From an uncultured cyanobacterium (lineage in GTDB: Bacteria > Cyanobacteriota > Cyanobacteriia > PCC-6307 > Cyanobiaceae): a stretch of 15,043 nt of DNA. The position numbers and the translations under genes are program-made. This document shows positions 6,976 to 14,064 of the stretch, piece after piece. The stretch's first letter is position 1. Each line of letters starts with the position of its first letter. The DNA lies in NCBI GenBank assembly GCA_903921295.1, contig CAIXOZ010000012.1:1-15043 (forward strand). The letters run 5' to 3'. A model generated the notes under the pieces. That model saw only the letters and a list, made by a program, of their open reading frames with translations. It made no database searches and was not told the DNA's origin.

Positions 6976-7266
6976 TCAGATGAAGGTCTGATCAAACAGT
7001 TCCCGCCAGCGCCTGTGGACCTCAGGGGCGTCGCGCCGGGAACGCACCAGGTTCTGTTCGGCGTAGTGACGGGCATCCATCAACGGGATGACCTCAAACT
7101 GGGCTCCGCGGGGCTGGAGGGTGACCAGGAAGTAGATGCGCTGGGCGTAGAGGGTCACATAGACATCCTGCTCATCGCTGACCGGGGCCACGCGATAGAG
7201 CATCCCGAACGTGGGGTGATTGAGATAGCGCTCCTGGCTCACAACAACCGCCGACCTGAATGCCAT
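6976..7266 (-). CDS. pipX: PII-interacting protein PipX
   Basis: A 96-residue cyanobacterial regulator. PipX binds the nitrogen signal protein PII (GlnB) when 2-oxoglutarate is low and acts as co-activator of NtcA when it is high. The conserved N-terminal Tudor-like domain is visible: RYLNHPTFGMLYRV at 13-26 and LYAQRIYFLVT at 39-49, followed by two C-terminal helices (about 64-95). The S. elongatus protein is about 89 residues. A GTG at 7242 would remove eight N-terminal residues, but the ATG at 7266 has GGTGG 6 bases upstream. That ATG shares a base with the cbiQ stop (TAATG), which implies translational coupling. Downstream, yggS follows by 3 bases. Confidence 0.95.
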   Translation of the reverse strand: MAFRSAVVVSQERYLNHPTFGMLYRVAPVSDEQDVYVTLYAQRIYFLVTLQPRGAQFEVIPLMDARHYAEQNLVRSRRDAPEVHRRWRELFDQTFI

Positions 7267-8285
7267 TAAAGGCCACCGACTTTCCAGCGCAGAACCAGCA
7301 CCAGAGCCAGGGTGATGGCGGCCAGGGCATTGCCCCAGAGCGCTGTCGGGCCAGGGGGCTGCAGCTGAGCCGGCGACAGAGGCAGGGCCCCTCGAGCCAG
7401 CAGGGCCTCGGCCCCCTGCTCGGCGCGCAACAGAACATTGCGAAACAACCGCTCGGCCACGGCCAGCACCAGGGCCAGCACGCCACGACGACCAAGCTGG
7501 CGGGCCGAGGCGGCACGGGTGGCGACGGAGCGCAGCAGGTTCTGGAGCTCCTCCTGCACCAGGGGCAGAAACCTCAGCGCCAGCAGAAGCGTGAAGCCGA
7601 GGCGGTCCACGGGGAGGCCGACGATCCGCAGCGGCGCCAGAGCCCAGTTCAGCGCCCACACCAGCTCCTCCGGTGGCGTGGTCAGCAGCATCAGGTTGGT
7701 GCTCTGAATCACGGTCACCAGCAAGGTGGCGCCATTGAGACCCAGTTCCGCCGAACGACGGGTGATCACCAGGGGACCCAGGGGCACTGAACCGACCATC
7801 AGGGGGCCCCAGCGAACCAACTCCCAGGCCAGGCCGTTGCGGCTGACCCCGGGGCTTGCGGCCCCGGAAGGCCTCTCCGCTCCAGGGATGTGATCCGGGC
7901 CCCCGCGTGACCCCGGTGTGCGCTGTGGACCTGATGCAGGCGCCAGGGGAGCGGGTGGTACCAGGCTGAGCTCGTTCGGCGGGCGTTGGAGAACGCCGGG
8001 GGCGACCTCGCCCACGGGAAGGAAGGCCGCCAGCGCCCCGATCAGGGTGGCGACCACCAGCAGAACAGACAGGCTCCGGACCCAGACCCGTCCCGGCAGA
8101 CCACTGCAGGCCGTGAGCACGATCAGGGCGACCACCAGTCCAAGACGCCAGGAGGGTCCTGCCAGAATCGGGGTCAGCAGGAACAGCAGTGACCAGGCCA
8201 TCTTCAGGCGCGGATCCAGCCGCCGCAGCCAGCCGGGGGCGACATCCACGAACTGACCGATCGGAATCTGGCGGACCCAGTCCAT
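7266..8285 (-). CDS. EcfT/CbiQ-type energy-coupling factor transmembrane protein
   Basis: A 339-residue membrane protein of the EcfT (CbiQ/BioN) family, the scaffold that couples vitamin- or metal-binding S subunits to ABC ATPases. Family marks are LDPRLKM at 23-29 and two hydrophobic helices at about 30-60 and 70-92. TM segments follow after residue 160, then LALRFLPLVQEEL at 235-247, and the coupling-helix motif EALLARG at 293-299, whose A-R-G contacts the ATPase. Residues about 95-150 form a Pro/Gly/Ala-rich insert that makes the protein longer than typical EcfT (about 265). No ATPase or S-component gene is nearby, so the substrate is unknown and the annotation as cobalt transport is only a family name. 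SD GGGGAG lies 9 bases upstream of the ATG; the stop overlaps pipX. Confidence 0.9.
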   Translation of the reverse strand: MDWVRQIPIGQFVDVAPGWLRRLDPRLKMAWSLLFLLTPILAGPSWRLGLVVALIVLTACSGLPGRVWVRSLSVLLVVATLIGALAAFLPVGEVAPGVLQRPPNELSLVPPAPLAPASGPQRTPGSRGGPDHIPGAERPSGAASPGVSRNGLAWELVRWGPLMVGSVPLGPLVITRRSAELGLNGATLLVTVIQSTNLMLLTTPPEELVWALNWALAPLRIVGLPVDRLGFTLLLALRFLPLVQEELQNLLRSVATRAASARQLGRRGVLALVLAVAERLFRNVLLRAEQGAEALLARGALPLSPAQLQPPGPTALWGNALAAITLALVLVLRWKVGGL

Positions 8286-8345
8286 CAGCGCCGGCTCCCC
8301 GTGGTTGGCGCCAGCCGCAGCGACGGCCGGCTCACAGCCTGGTCC

Positions 8346-9710
8346 TCAACGCCCCCGGGCCTGTTGCCTGGCCAGATCACGCTCAGCATCCCGTTGTTGC
8401 TTGCCGCGCCAGAAGAGCTTGAGAGGGGAACCTTCAAATCCAAGGCCCTGGCGGATCTGCCGTTCGACATAGCGACGGTAGGTGTCGCCGAACAGCTTCG
8501 GATCATTGACGAACAGGGTGAAGCTGGGCGGCCGGGTCGCCACCTGGGTGCCGTAATAGATCCGTCCCTGGCGCCCCCCCCGGCTGGTGGGCGGCGAGCG
8601 CCAGCTGACGGCCTCCTGCAGCACTTCATTGACCACCGAGGTGCTGACGCGACGGCGGTGCTGCTCAACCGCCAGCAGCGCCAGCGGAAAGATCGCATTC
8701 ACCCGCTGACCGCTCAGGGCCGAGGTGAAGAGCATCGGGGCCCAGTCGAGGAAATAGAGCTTGGCGCGCAGCTCCTTCTCCATCGCCGGCATCGTGTGGC
8801 TGTCCTTCTCGATCGCATCCCATTTGTTGACGACGACCACACAGGCCCGACCGTCCTCCTCGATACGACCGGCGAGGCGCTGATCCTGCTCGGTGACGCC
8901 ATCGAGGGCATCGATGACCAGCACGCAGACATCGCTCCGTTCGATGGCCTTGAAGCTGCGATTGATGCCGAAGAACTCCGGCCCGTAATTGACGCTGCGG
9001 CGTCGGCGGATGCCGGCGGTATCCACCAGCTTCCAGACCTTGTTCTCGCGCTCGATCGTGGTGTCGATCGTGTCGCGGGTGGTGCCGCGGATCGGACTGA
9101 CGATGGCGCGATTCTCACCGCACACCGCATTCAGCAGGCTGGACTTGCCCACATTGGGCCGGCCGATGATCGCCATCTGGATCGGCTCATCGCCCTCGTC
9201 CTCGGCGGCGGGCGGCAGATGCGACACCACCTGATCGAGCAGATCACCGGTGCCGGCGCCATGGATGGCCGAAATCGCCACCGGCTCGCCGAGGCCCAGG
9301 CTCCAGAACTCGGCCGCCATCGCCAGACCGCGATCCGGCGATTCGCATTTGTTCACCGCCACGAAGCTGGGCACGCCGCGGCCCCGCAACCATTCCGCGA
9401 TCGACTGATCGGCCGCGGTCATCCCCTGCTGGCCATCGACGACAACCACCGCCACCGCCGCCTCGGCCAGGGCCAGGTTGGCCTGCTCACGGATCTCCGG
9501 CAGAAACTCGCTGTCGTCGTCGAACACAAGGCCGCCGGTATCCACGACCCGGAAGCTGCGATCACCCCAGAAGCCCTCCTGATAGGTGCGGTCGCGGGTG
9601 ACACCAGGGGCGTCATGCACGATCGCCTCCCGGCTCTGGCAGAGCCGGTTGACCAGGGTGGACTTGCCGACGTTCGGGCGGCCGATGATGGCCACAACAG
9701 GGAGCGCCAA
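8346..9710 (-). CDS. der: Ribosome-assembly GTPase Der (EngA)
   Basis: A 454-residue double-GTPase essential for 50S subunit maturation. The first G domain has P-loop GRPNVGKS (10-17), DTGG (57-60) and NKCE (120-123). The second has GRPNVGKS (183-190), DTAG (230-233) and NKWD (295-298). A C-terminal KH-like domain covers about 350-438. Length is normal. The start is TTG at 9710: it gives the family N-terminus with P-V-V-A-I-I-G beginning at residue 4, and no in-frame ATG lies before the P-loop. No Shine-Dalgarno site is apparent; the 83-base upstream gap ends in an AT-rich AATAAAGCTTTT that may include promoter or standby sequence. A 60-base gap separates der from cbiQ downstream. Confidence 0.97.
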   Translation of the reverse strand: MALPVVAIIGRPNVGKSTLVNRLCQSREAIVHDAPGVTRDRTYQEGFWGDRSFRVVDTGGLVFDDDSEFLPEIREQANLALAEAAVAVVVVDGQQGMTAADQSIAEWLRGRGVPSFVAVNKCESPDRGLAMAAEFWSLGLGEPVAISAIHGAGTGDLLDQVVSHLPPAAEDEGDEPIQMAIIGRPNVGKSSLLNAVCGENRAIVSPIRGTTRDTIDTTIERENKVWKLVDTAGIRRRRSVNYGPEFFGINRSFKAIERSDVCVLVIDALDGVTEQDQRLAGRIEEDGRACVVVVNKWDAIEKDSHTMPAMEKELRAKLYFLDWAPMLFTSALSGQRVNAIFPLALLAVEQHRRRVSTSVVNEVLQEAVSWRSPPTSRGGRQGRIYYGTQVATRPPSFTLFVNDPKLFGDTYRRYVERQIRQGLGFEGSPLKLFWRGKQQRDAERDLARQQARGR

Positions 9711-9793
9711 AAGCTTTATTGCAACGTCTGTCCTGGTTTGACCTTACAGGCCGGCTCAGGGGGCGACCGCTGCGGACGCCGGGTCCTGTCCCC

Positions 9794-10297
9794 TCAGGAC
9801 ACCGGCAGATCGCCCGGGTGCCCGGCCACCGGATCGGCCGGCGGCTCCAGCAGCTCCGGAAGCGGCCCGGTCTCAGGCAGGGGCTCACCGGTTGTGGCCA
9901 GGTGCGCCAGCAGCCAGTTCACCGCCGTGGCCCGGCGGGTGCGACGTGGGTAGAGCGCACCGATGCGGTAGCCGGCGAAGCCCAGCTGCTCCTTGAGCAG
10001 CTGCTTGTACTGCTTGGGGATCGAGCGCGTGAGCGCCACCGAAGCCGGCCGCGTGGCGATGACCTGCGGTTCAATCGGAAACGACTGCCGCCAGGTCTCC
10101 CCTGCAGCCGGGCCCGCGCTCCACGTACCGGAGCCATCGGGCGCATAGCCCAGGCGCGGCCAGATCAGCTCACACACGAAGCGATCGCTGGTGCGATCAG
10201 CCAGCACCGCCTCCAGCAGCGCACGGCTGAGGGGGTAGGGCACGGGGGTGACGGCGGCGTCCACAGGGCGGTCGTGGCCTGGAGTGTGCCCCAGCAT
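9794..10297 (-). CDS. DUF1823 family protein
   Basis: A 167-residue soluble protein of the DUF1823 family, found in cyanobacteria and plastid-bearing organisms; function unknown. Recognisable blocks are PLSRALLEAVLADRTSD (22-38), FVCELIWPRLGY (40-51), RPASVALTRSIPKQYKQLLKEQ (83-104) and LGFAGYRIG with PRRTRRATAVNWLL (117-130). The protein is basic in the middle, with an acidic and Pro-rich C-terminal tail after about 136 that is probably disordered. The ATG at 10297 leaves about 20 variable residues before the conserved part. Its start codon is only 22 bases from the divergent dus GTG. It is the first gene of the minus-strand run and is followed by der after 83 bases. Confidence 0.78.
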   Translation of the reverse strand: MLGHTPGHDRPVDAAVTPVPYPLSRALLEAVLADRTSDRFVCELIWPRLGYAPDGSGTWSAGPAAGETWRQSFPIEPQVIATRPASVALTRSIPKQYKQLLKEQLGFAGYRIGALYPRRTRRATAVNWLLAHLATTGEPLPETGPLPELLEPPADPVAGHPGDLPVS

Positions 10298-10319
10298 CGC
10301 CTGCGGAGACAATGAACCG

Positions 10320-11321
10320 GTGACCCAGCCCCCCTTCACCGACGCCCTGGTGCTGCCCGGCCATGGCACGCCGCGCCAGCTGCGCTGCCGGGTGCTGCAG
10401 TCCCCCCTGGCTGGGGTGAGCGATCGCATCTTCCGCGGCCTCGTGCGCCGCTGGGCCCCCGAGGCCTTGGTGTTCACCGAGATGGTGAATGCCACGAGCC
10501 TGGAGCTGGGGCATGGACTGAGCAAGGTGGAGGAGCTGACCGGCGAGGCCGGCCCGATCGGTGTGCAGCTCTTCGATCACCGCCCGGCCGCCATGGCCGA
10601 CGCGGCTCGCCGGGCAGAGGCCGCGGGCGCCTTCCTGATCGACATCAACATGGGCTGTCCGGTGAAGAAGATCGCCAGGAAAGGCGGTGGCAGCGGCCTG
10701 ATCCGAGAACCCGATCGGGCGGCCCGGATCGTGGAGGCCGTGGCTGCGGCCGTGTCGATCCCGGTCACGGTGAAGACACGCCTGGGCTGGTGTGGCAGCG
10801 ACGCCGATCCGGTGCGCTGGTGCCGGCAGCTGGAGAGCGCCGGCGCCCAGCTGCTCACCCTGCATGGCCGTACCCGTGCGCAGGGCTTCAAGGGCCAGGC
10901 CGACTGGGCCGCCATCGCCGCCGTGAAACGGGCCCTGCGGATTCCCCTGATCGCCAACGGCGATGTGAACAGCCCGGAGGATGCCCTGAACTGCCTGACG
11001 CTCACGGGCGCCGATGGCGTGATGGTGGGCCGCGGCACGATGGGAGCCCCCTGGCTGGTGGGCCAGATCGACGCCGCCCTCAGCGGCCGGCCGATGCCGG
11101 CCACCCCCGATGCCAGGGCCAGGATCCAGCTGGCCTCCGAGCAGCTGCAGGCCCTGGTGGCAGCCCGCGGCGACCACGGCCTGCTGATCGCCCGCAAGCA
11201 CATGAGCTGGACCTGCAACGGCTTCAGTGGGGCTCCGCAGCTGCGCCACGCCCTGATGCGGGCCCCTACGCCGACGGAAGCGCTGACCCTGCTGCAGCAG
11301 GCCGAGGCACGGCTGCGATGA
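10320..11321 (+). CDS. dus: tRNA-dihydrouridine synthase (DusB-like)
   Basis: A 333-residue flavoenzyme that reduces uridine to dihydrouridine in the tRNA D-loop using FMN and NADPH. The TIM-barrel has all expected blocks: SPLAGVSDRIFR (28-39), VFTEMVNA (51-58), VQLFDH, the catalytic signature DINMGCPVKKI (108-118) with active-site C113, VKTRLGW (151-157), LHGRTRAQGFKGQADW (181-196) and GVMVGRGTMGAPW (233-245). The helical C-terminal domain includes RKHMSWTCNGF. The GTG start at 10320 was chosen because it has GGAG about 11 bases upstream and the family N-terminus follows directly; the frame extends to 10248 but that part would overlap the divergent DUF1823 gene. The stop overlaps the next gene's start as ATGA. 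Confidence 0.93.
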   Translation: MTQPPFTDALVLPGHGTPRQLRCRVLQSPLAGVSDRIFRGLVRRWAPEALVFTEMVNATSLELGHGLSKVEELTGEAGPIGVQLFDHRPAAMADAARRAEAAGAFLIDINMGCPVKKIARKGGGSGLIREPDRAARIVEAVAAAVSIPVTVKTRLGWCGSDADPVRWCRQLESAGAQLLTLHGRTRAQGFKGQADWAAIAAVKRALRIPLIANGDVNSPEDALNCLTLTGADGVMVGRGTMGAPWLVGQIDAALSGRPMPATPDARARIQLASEQLQALVAARGDHGLLIARKHMSWTCNGFSGAPQLRHALMRAPTPTEALTLLQQAEARLR

Positions 11322-13354
11322 GCGATTCGCTCGTGTGGCTGGCGGTGCTCTGGCCGCTCTGGCTGAGCCGTCGTCCGGAAGCCCGATCGCCGCTGTGGAA
11401 GCGGCGCAGCCTGCTGCTGCTGCTCACGGTGCTGACCCTGCGTTATCTGCACTGGAGGCTGGTTGCCGGCCTGCAGCTGTCCACCCCCCTGGCCGCGAGC
11501 CTGAGCGTGCTGCTGCTGTTGGCGGAAGGCTGGCTGTTGCTCAGCGGTCTGCTGCCCCTGTTGCTCGCCTGGCGACGGTTCAGCGATGGTCGTGAAGACG
11601 CCGATGCCGCCCAGAAGCGCTGGCAGGCCGACGGCTGGCATCCCTGGGTCGATGCGCTGATCCCCACCTGCGGCGAGCCCCTACCGGTGCTTGAGCGGTG
11701 CCTTCTGGCCTGCAGCCGGCTGGATTACCCGAGGCTGCGGGTCTGGGTCCTCGATGACGCCGGGCGGCCGGAGGTGGCGGCGCTGGCGTCCCGTCATGGC
11801 TGCCGATACCACCATCGACCCGAGCGCCTGCACGCCAAAGCCGGCAATCTCAACGCCGGACTGAACCTGATCGATGGCGAACTGGTGGCGGTGTTCGATG
11901 CCGATTTCGTGCCGCAACGTCATTTTCTTCAACGCACGATCGGTCTGCTGATGGATCCGGAGGTGGCGCTGGTGCAGACCCCCCAGCACTTCCTGAATGC
12001 TGATCCTGTGATGCGCAACCTGGCGATGGAAGCCTGGTTGCTGCCCGATGAAGAAAGCTTCTACCGCTGGATCGAGCCGGTGCGCAGCAGCTGGAACGCC
12101 GTGGTCTGTGCCGGCACCAGCTTCCTCGCCCGCCGGGCTGCCCTTGAAAGCGTGGGTGGCTTTGTGGAAGCGGCGATCTCGGAGGATCTCGTGACCGGGA
12201 TGGTGCTGGCCTCTCGGGGCTGGCGCCTGGTCTACCTGGGCGAAAAACTGAGCGCCGGCCTGGCCGCCGAAACGATGCTCGATTTCGTGAAGCAGCGGCA
12301 GCGCTGGGCCGCGGGAACCCTGCAGGCGTTGCGGCTGCCCCAGGGCCCTCTCCGCCTGCCCGGCCTGAGCCTCGGCCAGCGCCTGGCCTACCTGGAGGGC
12401 GCCCTGCACTGGTTCAACACCGTGCCCCGCCTGCTGCTGCTGCTGATGCCGCTCTGCATCGGCTGGCTCGGGATCGTGCCGGCGCAGTTCAGCCTGACGG
12501 CCGTGCTGAACCAGCTGCTTCCCCTCTGGATCAGCCTGATGCTCAGCGTCGGCTGGCTCAACCGCGGCAGCCGCCATGCCGTACTGGCCGATCTTCCGGG
12601 CTGGGCCCTGGCGGTACCGCTTGCCGCCACGGTGCTCGAGAGTCTGATGGGGAAGGTGCAACCGTTTCGCATCACCCCCAAGCACCGGGTCCAGGGCCCC
12701 GCCGGCATCGCCCCTGTGCTGGCGCTGCCCCTGGTGGTGCTGCTGGTGCTGAACAGCATCAACCTGATCCTGATCCTGCGATCCCTCGCAAGCGGCAACA
12801 GCGGCGCCTGGCCAGGACTCCCCTGGAGCGGGTTGACGTTGCTGGGGCTGCTCGTGGCGCTGAGATCCTGCCGGGATCCCGCCGCCGGAAACCCCACTCC
12901 CTGGATCGGTCTGACGCTGACCGCGCAACTGCGGGGCCAGGACCAGGCCGGGCAGCCGATCGCCGTGGCCGTGCCGCTCAACGCCCTCAGCGAGGAGGGG
13001 GCCAGCCTCGATCGGCAGGCGGTGCTTCCCGATGCCTGCCTGTGGCAGGAGCTGGAGCTCGAGGGTCCGGGAACCGATCTCCCGGCCCTGCCCCTGGCGC
13101 CACAGGGTCCACAGGACCGACGGTTCTCCCTGGCCTGGACGGAAGACGGCATGGACGGCCGGAATCGCTACCTCGGCTGGCTTTACAGCCGACCGGATGC
13201 CTGGCCGGACCGGCAGGCCCCACCGGAGTGGCTGGCGCTCGGCGCCTTGCTGAAGCGTCTGGTCACCCCAGGTGCGGCACAGCCGCCCCAGCGCCTGAGC
13301 CTGGTGATGCAGCAGCTGCGCCAGCCTCCGGCGAAGGGCAGCGGCGCTGGCTGA
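11318..13354 (+). CDS. BcsA-like family 2 glycosyltransferase (cellulose-synthase-like)
   Basis: A 678-residue processive-type membrane glycosyltransferase. Two N-terminal TM segments (about 31-48 and 60-84) precede a cytosolic GT2 domain (about 108-345). It carries DALIPTCGEP (112-121), the UDP-binding DD at 146-147 (DDA rather than the usual DDG), HAKAGNLNAG (172-181), DAD (194-196), VQTPQHF (219-225), the catalytic-base motif SED (288-290) and QRQRW (326-330). TM segments at about 368-390, 395-412, 425-442 and 465-488 follow, with a F-R-I-T-P-K gating-loop-like motif at 450-455. The C-terminal part (about 515-640) sits where BcsA has its c-di-GMP-binding PilZ domain but lacks clear ligand residues. 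The product could be cellulose or another beta-glucan; no BcsB, BcsZ or exporter gene is nearby. The start overlaps dus (ATGA). Confidence 0.88.
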   Translation: MSDSLVWLAVLWPLWLSRRPEARSPLWKRRSLLLLLTVLTLRYLHWRLVAGLQLSTPLAASLSVLLLLAEGWLLLSGLLPLLLAWRRFSDGREDADAAQKRWQADGWHPWVDALIPTCGEPLPVLERCLLACSRLDYPRLRVWVLDDAGRPEVAALASRHGCRYHHRPERLHAKAGNLNAGLNLIDGELVAVFDADFVPQRHFLQRTIGLLMDPEVALVQTPQHFLNADPVMRNLAMEAWLLPDEESFYRWIEPVRSSWNAVVCAGTSFLARRAALESVGGFVEAAISEDLVTGMVLASRGWRLVYLGEKLSAGLAAETMLDFVKQRQRWAAGTLQALRLPQGPLRLPGLSLGQRLAYLEGALHWFNTVPRLLLLLMPLCIGWLGIVPAQFSLTAVLNQLLPLWISLMLSVGWLNRGSRHAVLADLPGWALAVPLAATVLESLMGKVQPFRITPKHRVQGPAGIAPVLALPLVVLLVLNSINLILILRSLASGNSGAWPGLPWSGLTLLGLLVALRSCRDPAAGNPTPWIGLTLTAQLRGQDQAGQPIAVAVPLNALSEEGASLDRQAVLPDACLWQELELEGPGTDLPALPLAPQGPQDRRFSLAWTEDGMDGRNRYLGWLYSRPDAWPDRQAPPEWLALGALLKRLVTPGAAQPPQRLSLVMQQLRQPPAKGSGAG

Positions 13355-14024
13355 CGTTGCAGCGCTCGATCGCCGGTTTCTGCCAGCTGAGCGGAATCTC
13401 CAGCAGGTCCCGGCAACCGGTGATCGCCTGGACCGCCAGCAGCACCATCACCAGCAGATTGGCGACCACGTGCAGGCGTCGCCAGCGCAGCTGCCGGGTG
13501 ATCTCAGGCCGCGCCGCCAGGGTGAACACCAGCAAACCGGTGAGCAGGACACCGGCCCAGTAATGGGACGCCCAGAAATCCCCGCTGAGCGGATCATCCG
13601 AAAGACGCCAGACCTCCTTCTGGGCGCCGAGTCCGAGCAGACCGGCCCAGGTGAGCAGACCGAAGCTGGCCCTCAGGGCCGGTCGCTTCGCCCGCAGCAG
13701 CACCAGCAACACCATCAGGGTGACGAGGCTCACCAGCAGCAGCAGCCCCAGTCGCGGCAGGCCGCCATTGAAAGGGACTCCCGGGACCAGAGCCTTCGAG
13801 AGAAAGGCATGGACCAGCGCGATCAGCACCGCCACCACCACGCCGGCCGTGAGCCAGCGCCCATGGTCCGCGTGCTCCCGGGGCACCAGCGCCGGCTGCT
13901 GGGTGAGGCCGAGGCGCTTCTCGCGCACAAGGATCCCCAGCCGGATGGTGGCCCCCACCACCGGGTAGACGAACAGAATCATCAGCACCGGATGGAGCAG
14001 GGCCAGCCAGTCGATCGCGGTCAT
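13263..14024 (-). CDS. DUF4079 family membrane protein
   Basis: A 253-residue integral membrane protein that I recognise as the DUF4079 family; no function is established to my knowledge. Hydrophobic segments are at about 10-31, 57-75, 90-111, 119-134, 155-170 and 185-202. Histidines in or near membrane segments (H11, H72, H154, H185) recall cytochrome b561/ferric-reductase-type haem proteins, but that is inference. The family-like part ends near DLLEIPLSWQ (206-215). The remaining 38 residues (Ser/Pro/Gly/Ala-rich) look like read-through, and the last 30 codons overlap the convergent glycosyltransferase gene by 92 bases. The ATG at 14024 gives a normal N-terminus; the frame is open 10 codons further. 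It lies 40 bases after cobI on the same strand. Confidence 0.75.
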   Translation of the reverse strand: MTAIDWLALLHPVLMILFVYPVVGATIRLGILVREKRLGLTQQPALVPREHADHGRWLTAGVVVAVLIALVHAFLSKALVPGVPFNGGLPRLGLLLLVSLVTLMVLLVLLRAKRPALRASFGLLTWAGLLGLGAQKEVWRLSDDPLSGDFWASHYWAGVLLTGLLVFTLAARPEITRQLRWRRLHVVANLLVMVLLAVQAITGCRDLLEIPLSWQKPAIERCNVSQRRCPSPEAGAAAASPGSGAGAAVPHLG

Positions 14025-14044
14025 GGCCTCGGGATCGGGAGGAG

Positions 14045-14061
14045 AAGGTCCCACCGACCTT
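14045..14061 (-). terminator. Intercistronic hairpin between cobI and the DUF4079 gene
   Basis: On the minus strand AAGGTC and GACCTT form a perfect 6-bp stem with the 5-base loop GGTGG, starting 3 bases after the cobI stop. It is followed by a pyrimidine stretch (CTCCTCCC) rather than a T tract, so it is more likely an attenuating or RNA-stabilising hairpin than a strong terminator. Confidence 0.35.
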
Positions 14062-14064
14062 GGC

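Noticed and set aside
8301..9953. Plus-strand open frame of 550 codons opposite der
   Set aside because: It is exactly antisense to the unambiguous Der GTPase, has His/Arg/Asp-rich composition without family motifs, and arises from GC-rich codon bias.
10577..11641. Minus-strand open frame opposite dus and the glycosyltransferase start
   Set aside because: It crosses two recognised plus-strand genes and shows no domain of its own.
11681..12928. Minus-strand open frame of 415 codons opposite the glycosyltransferase
   Set aside because: Gln/His-rich shadow; the plus strand carries all GT2 motifs.
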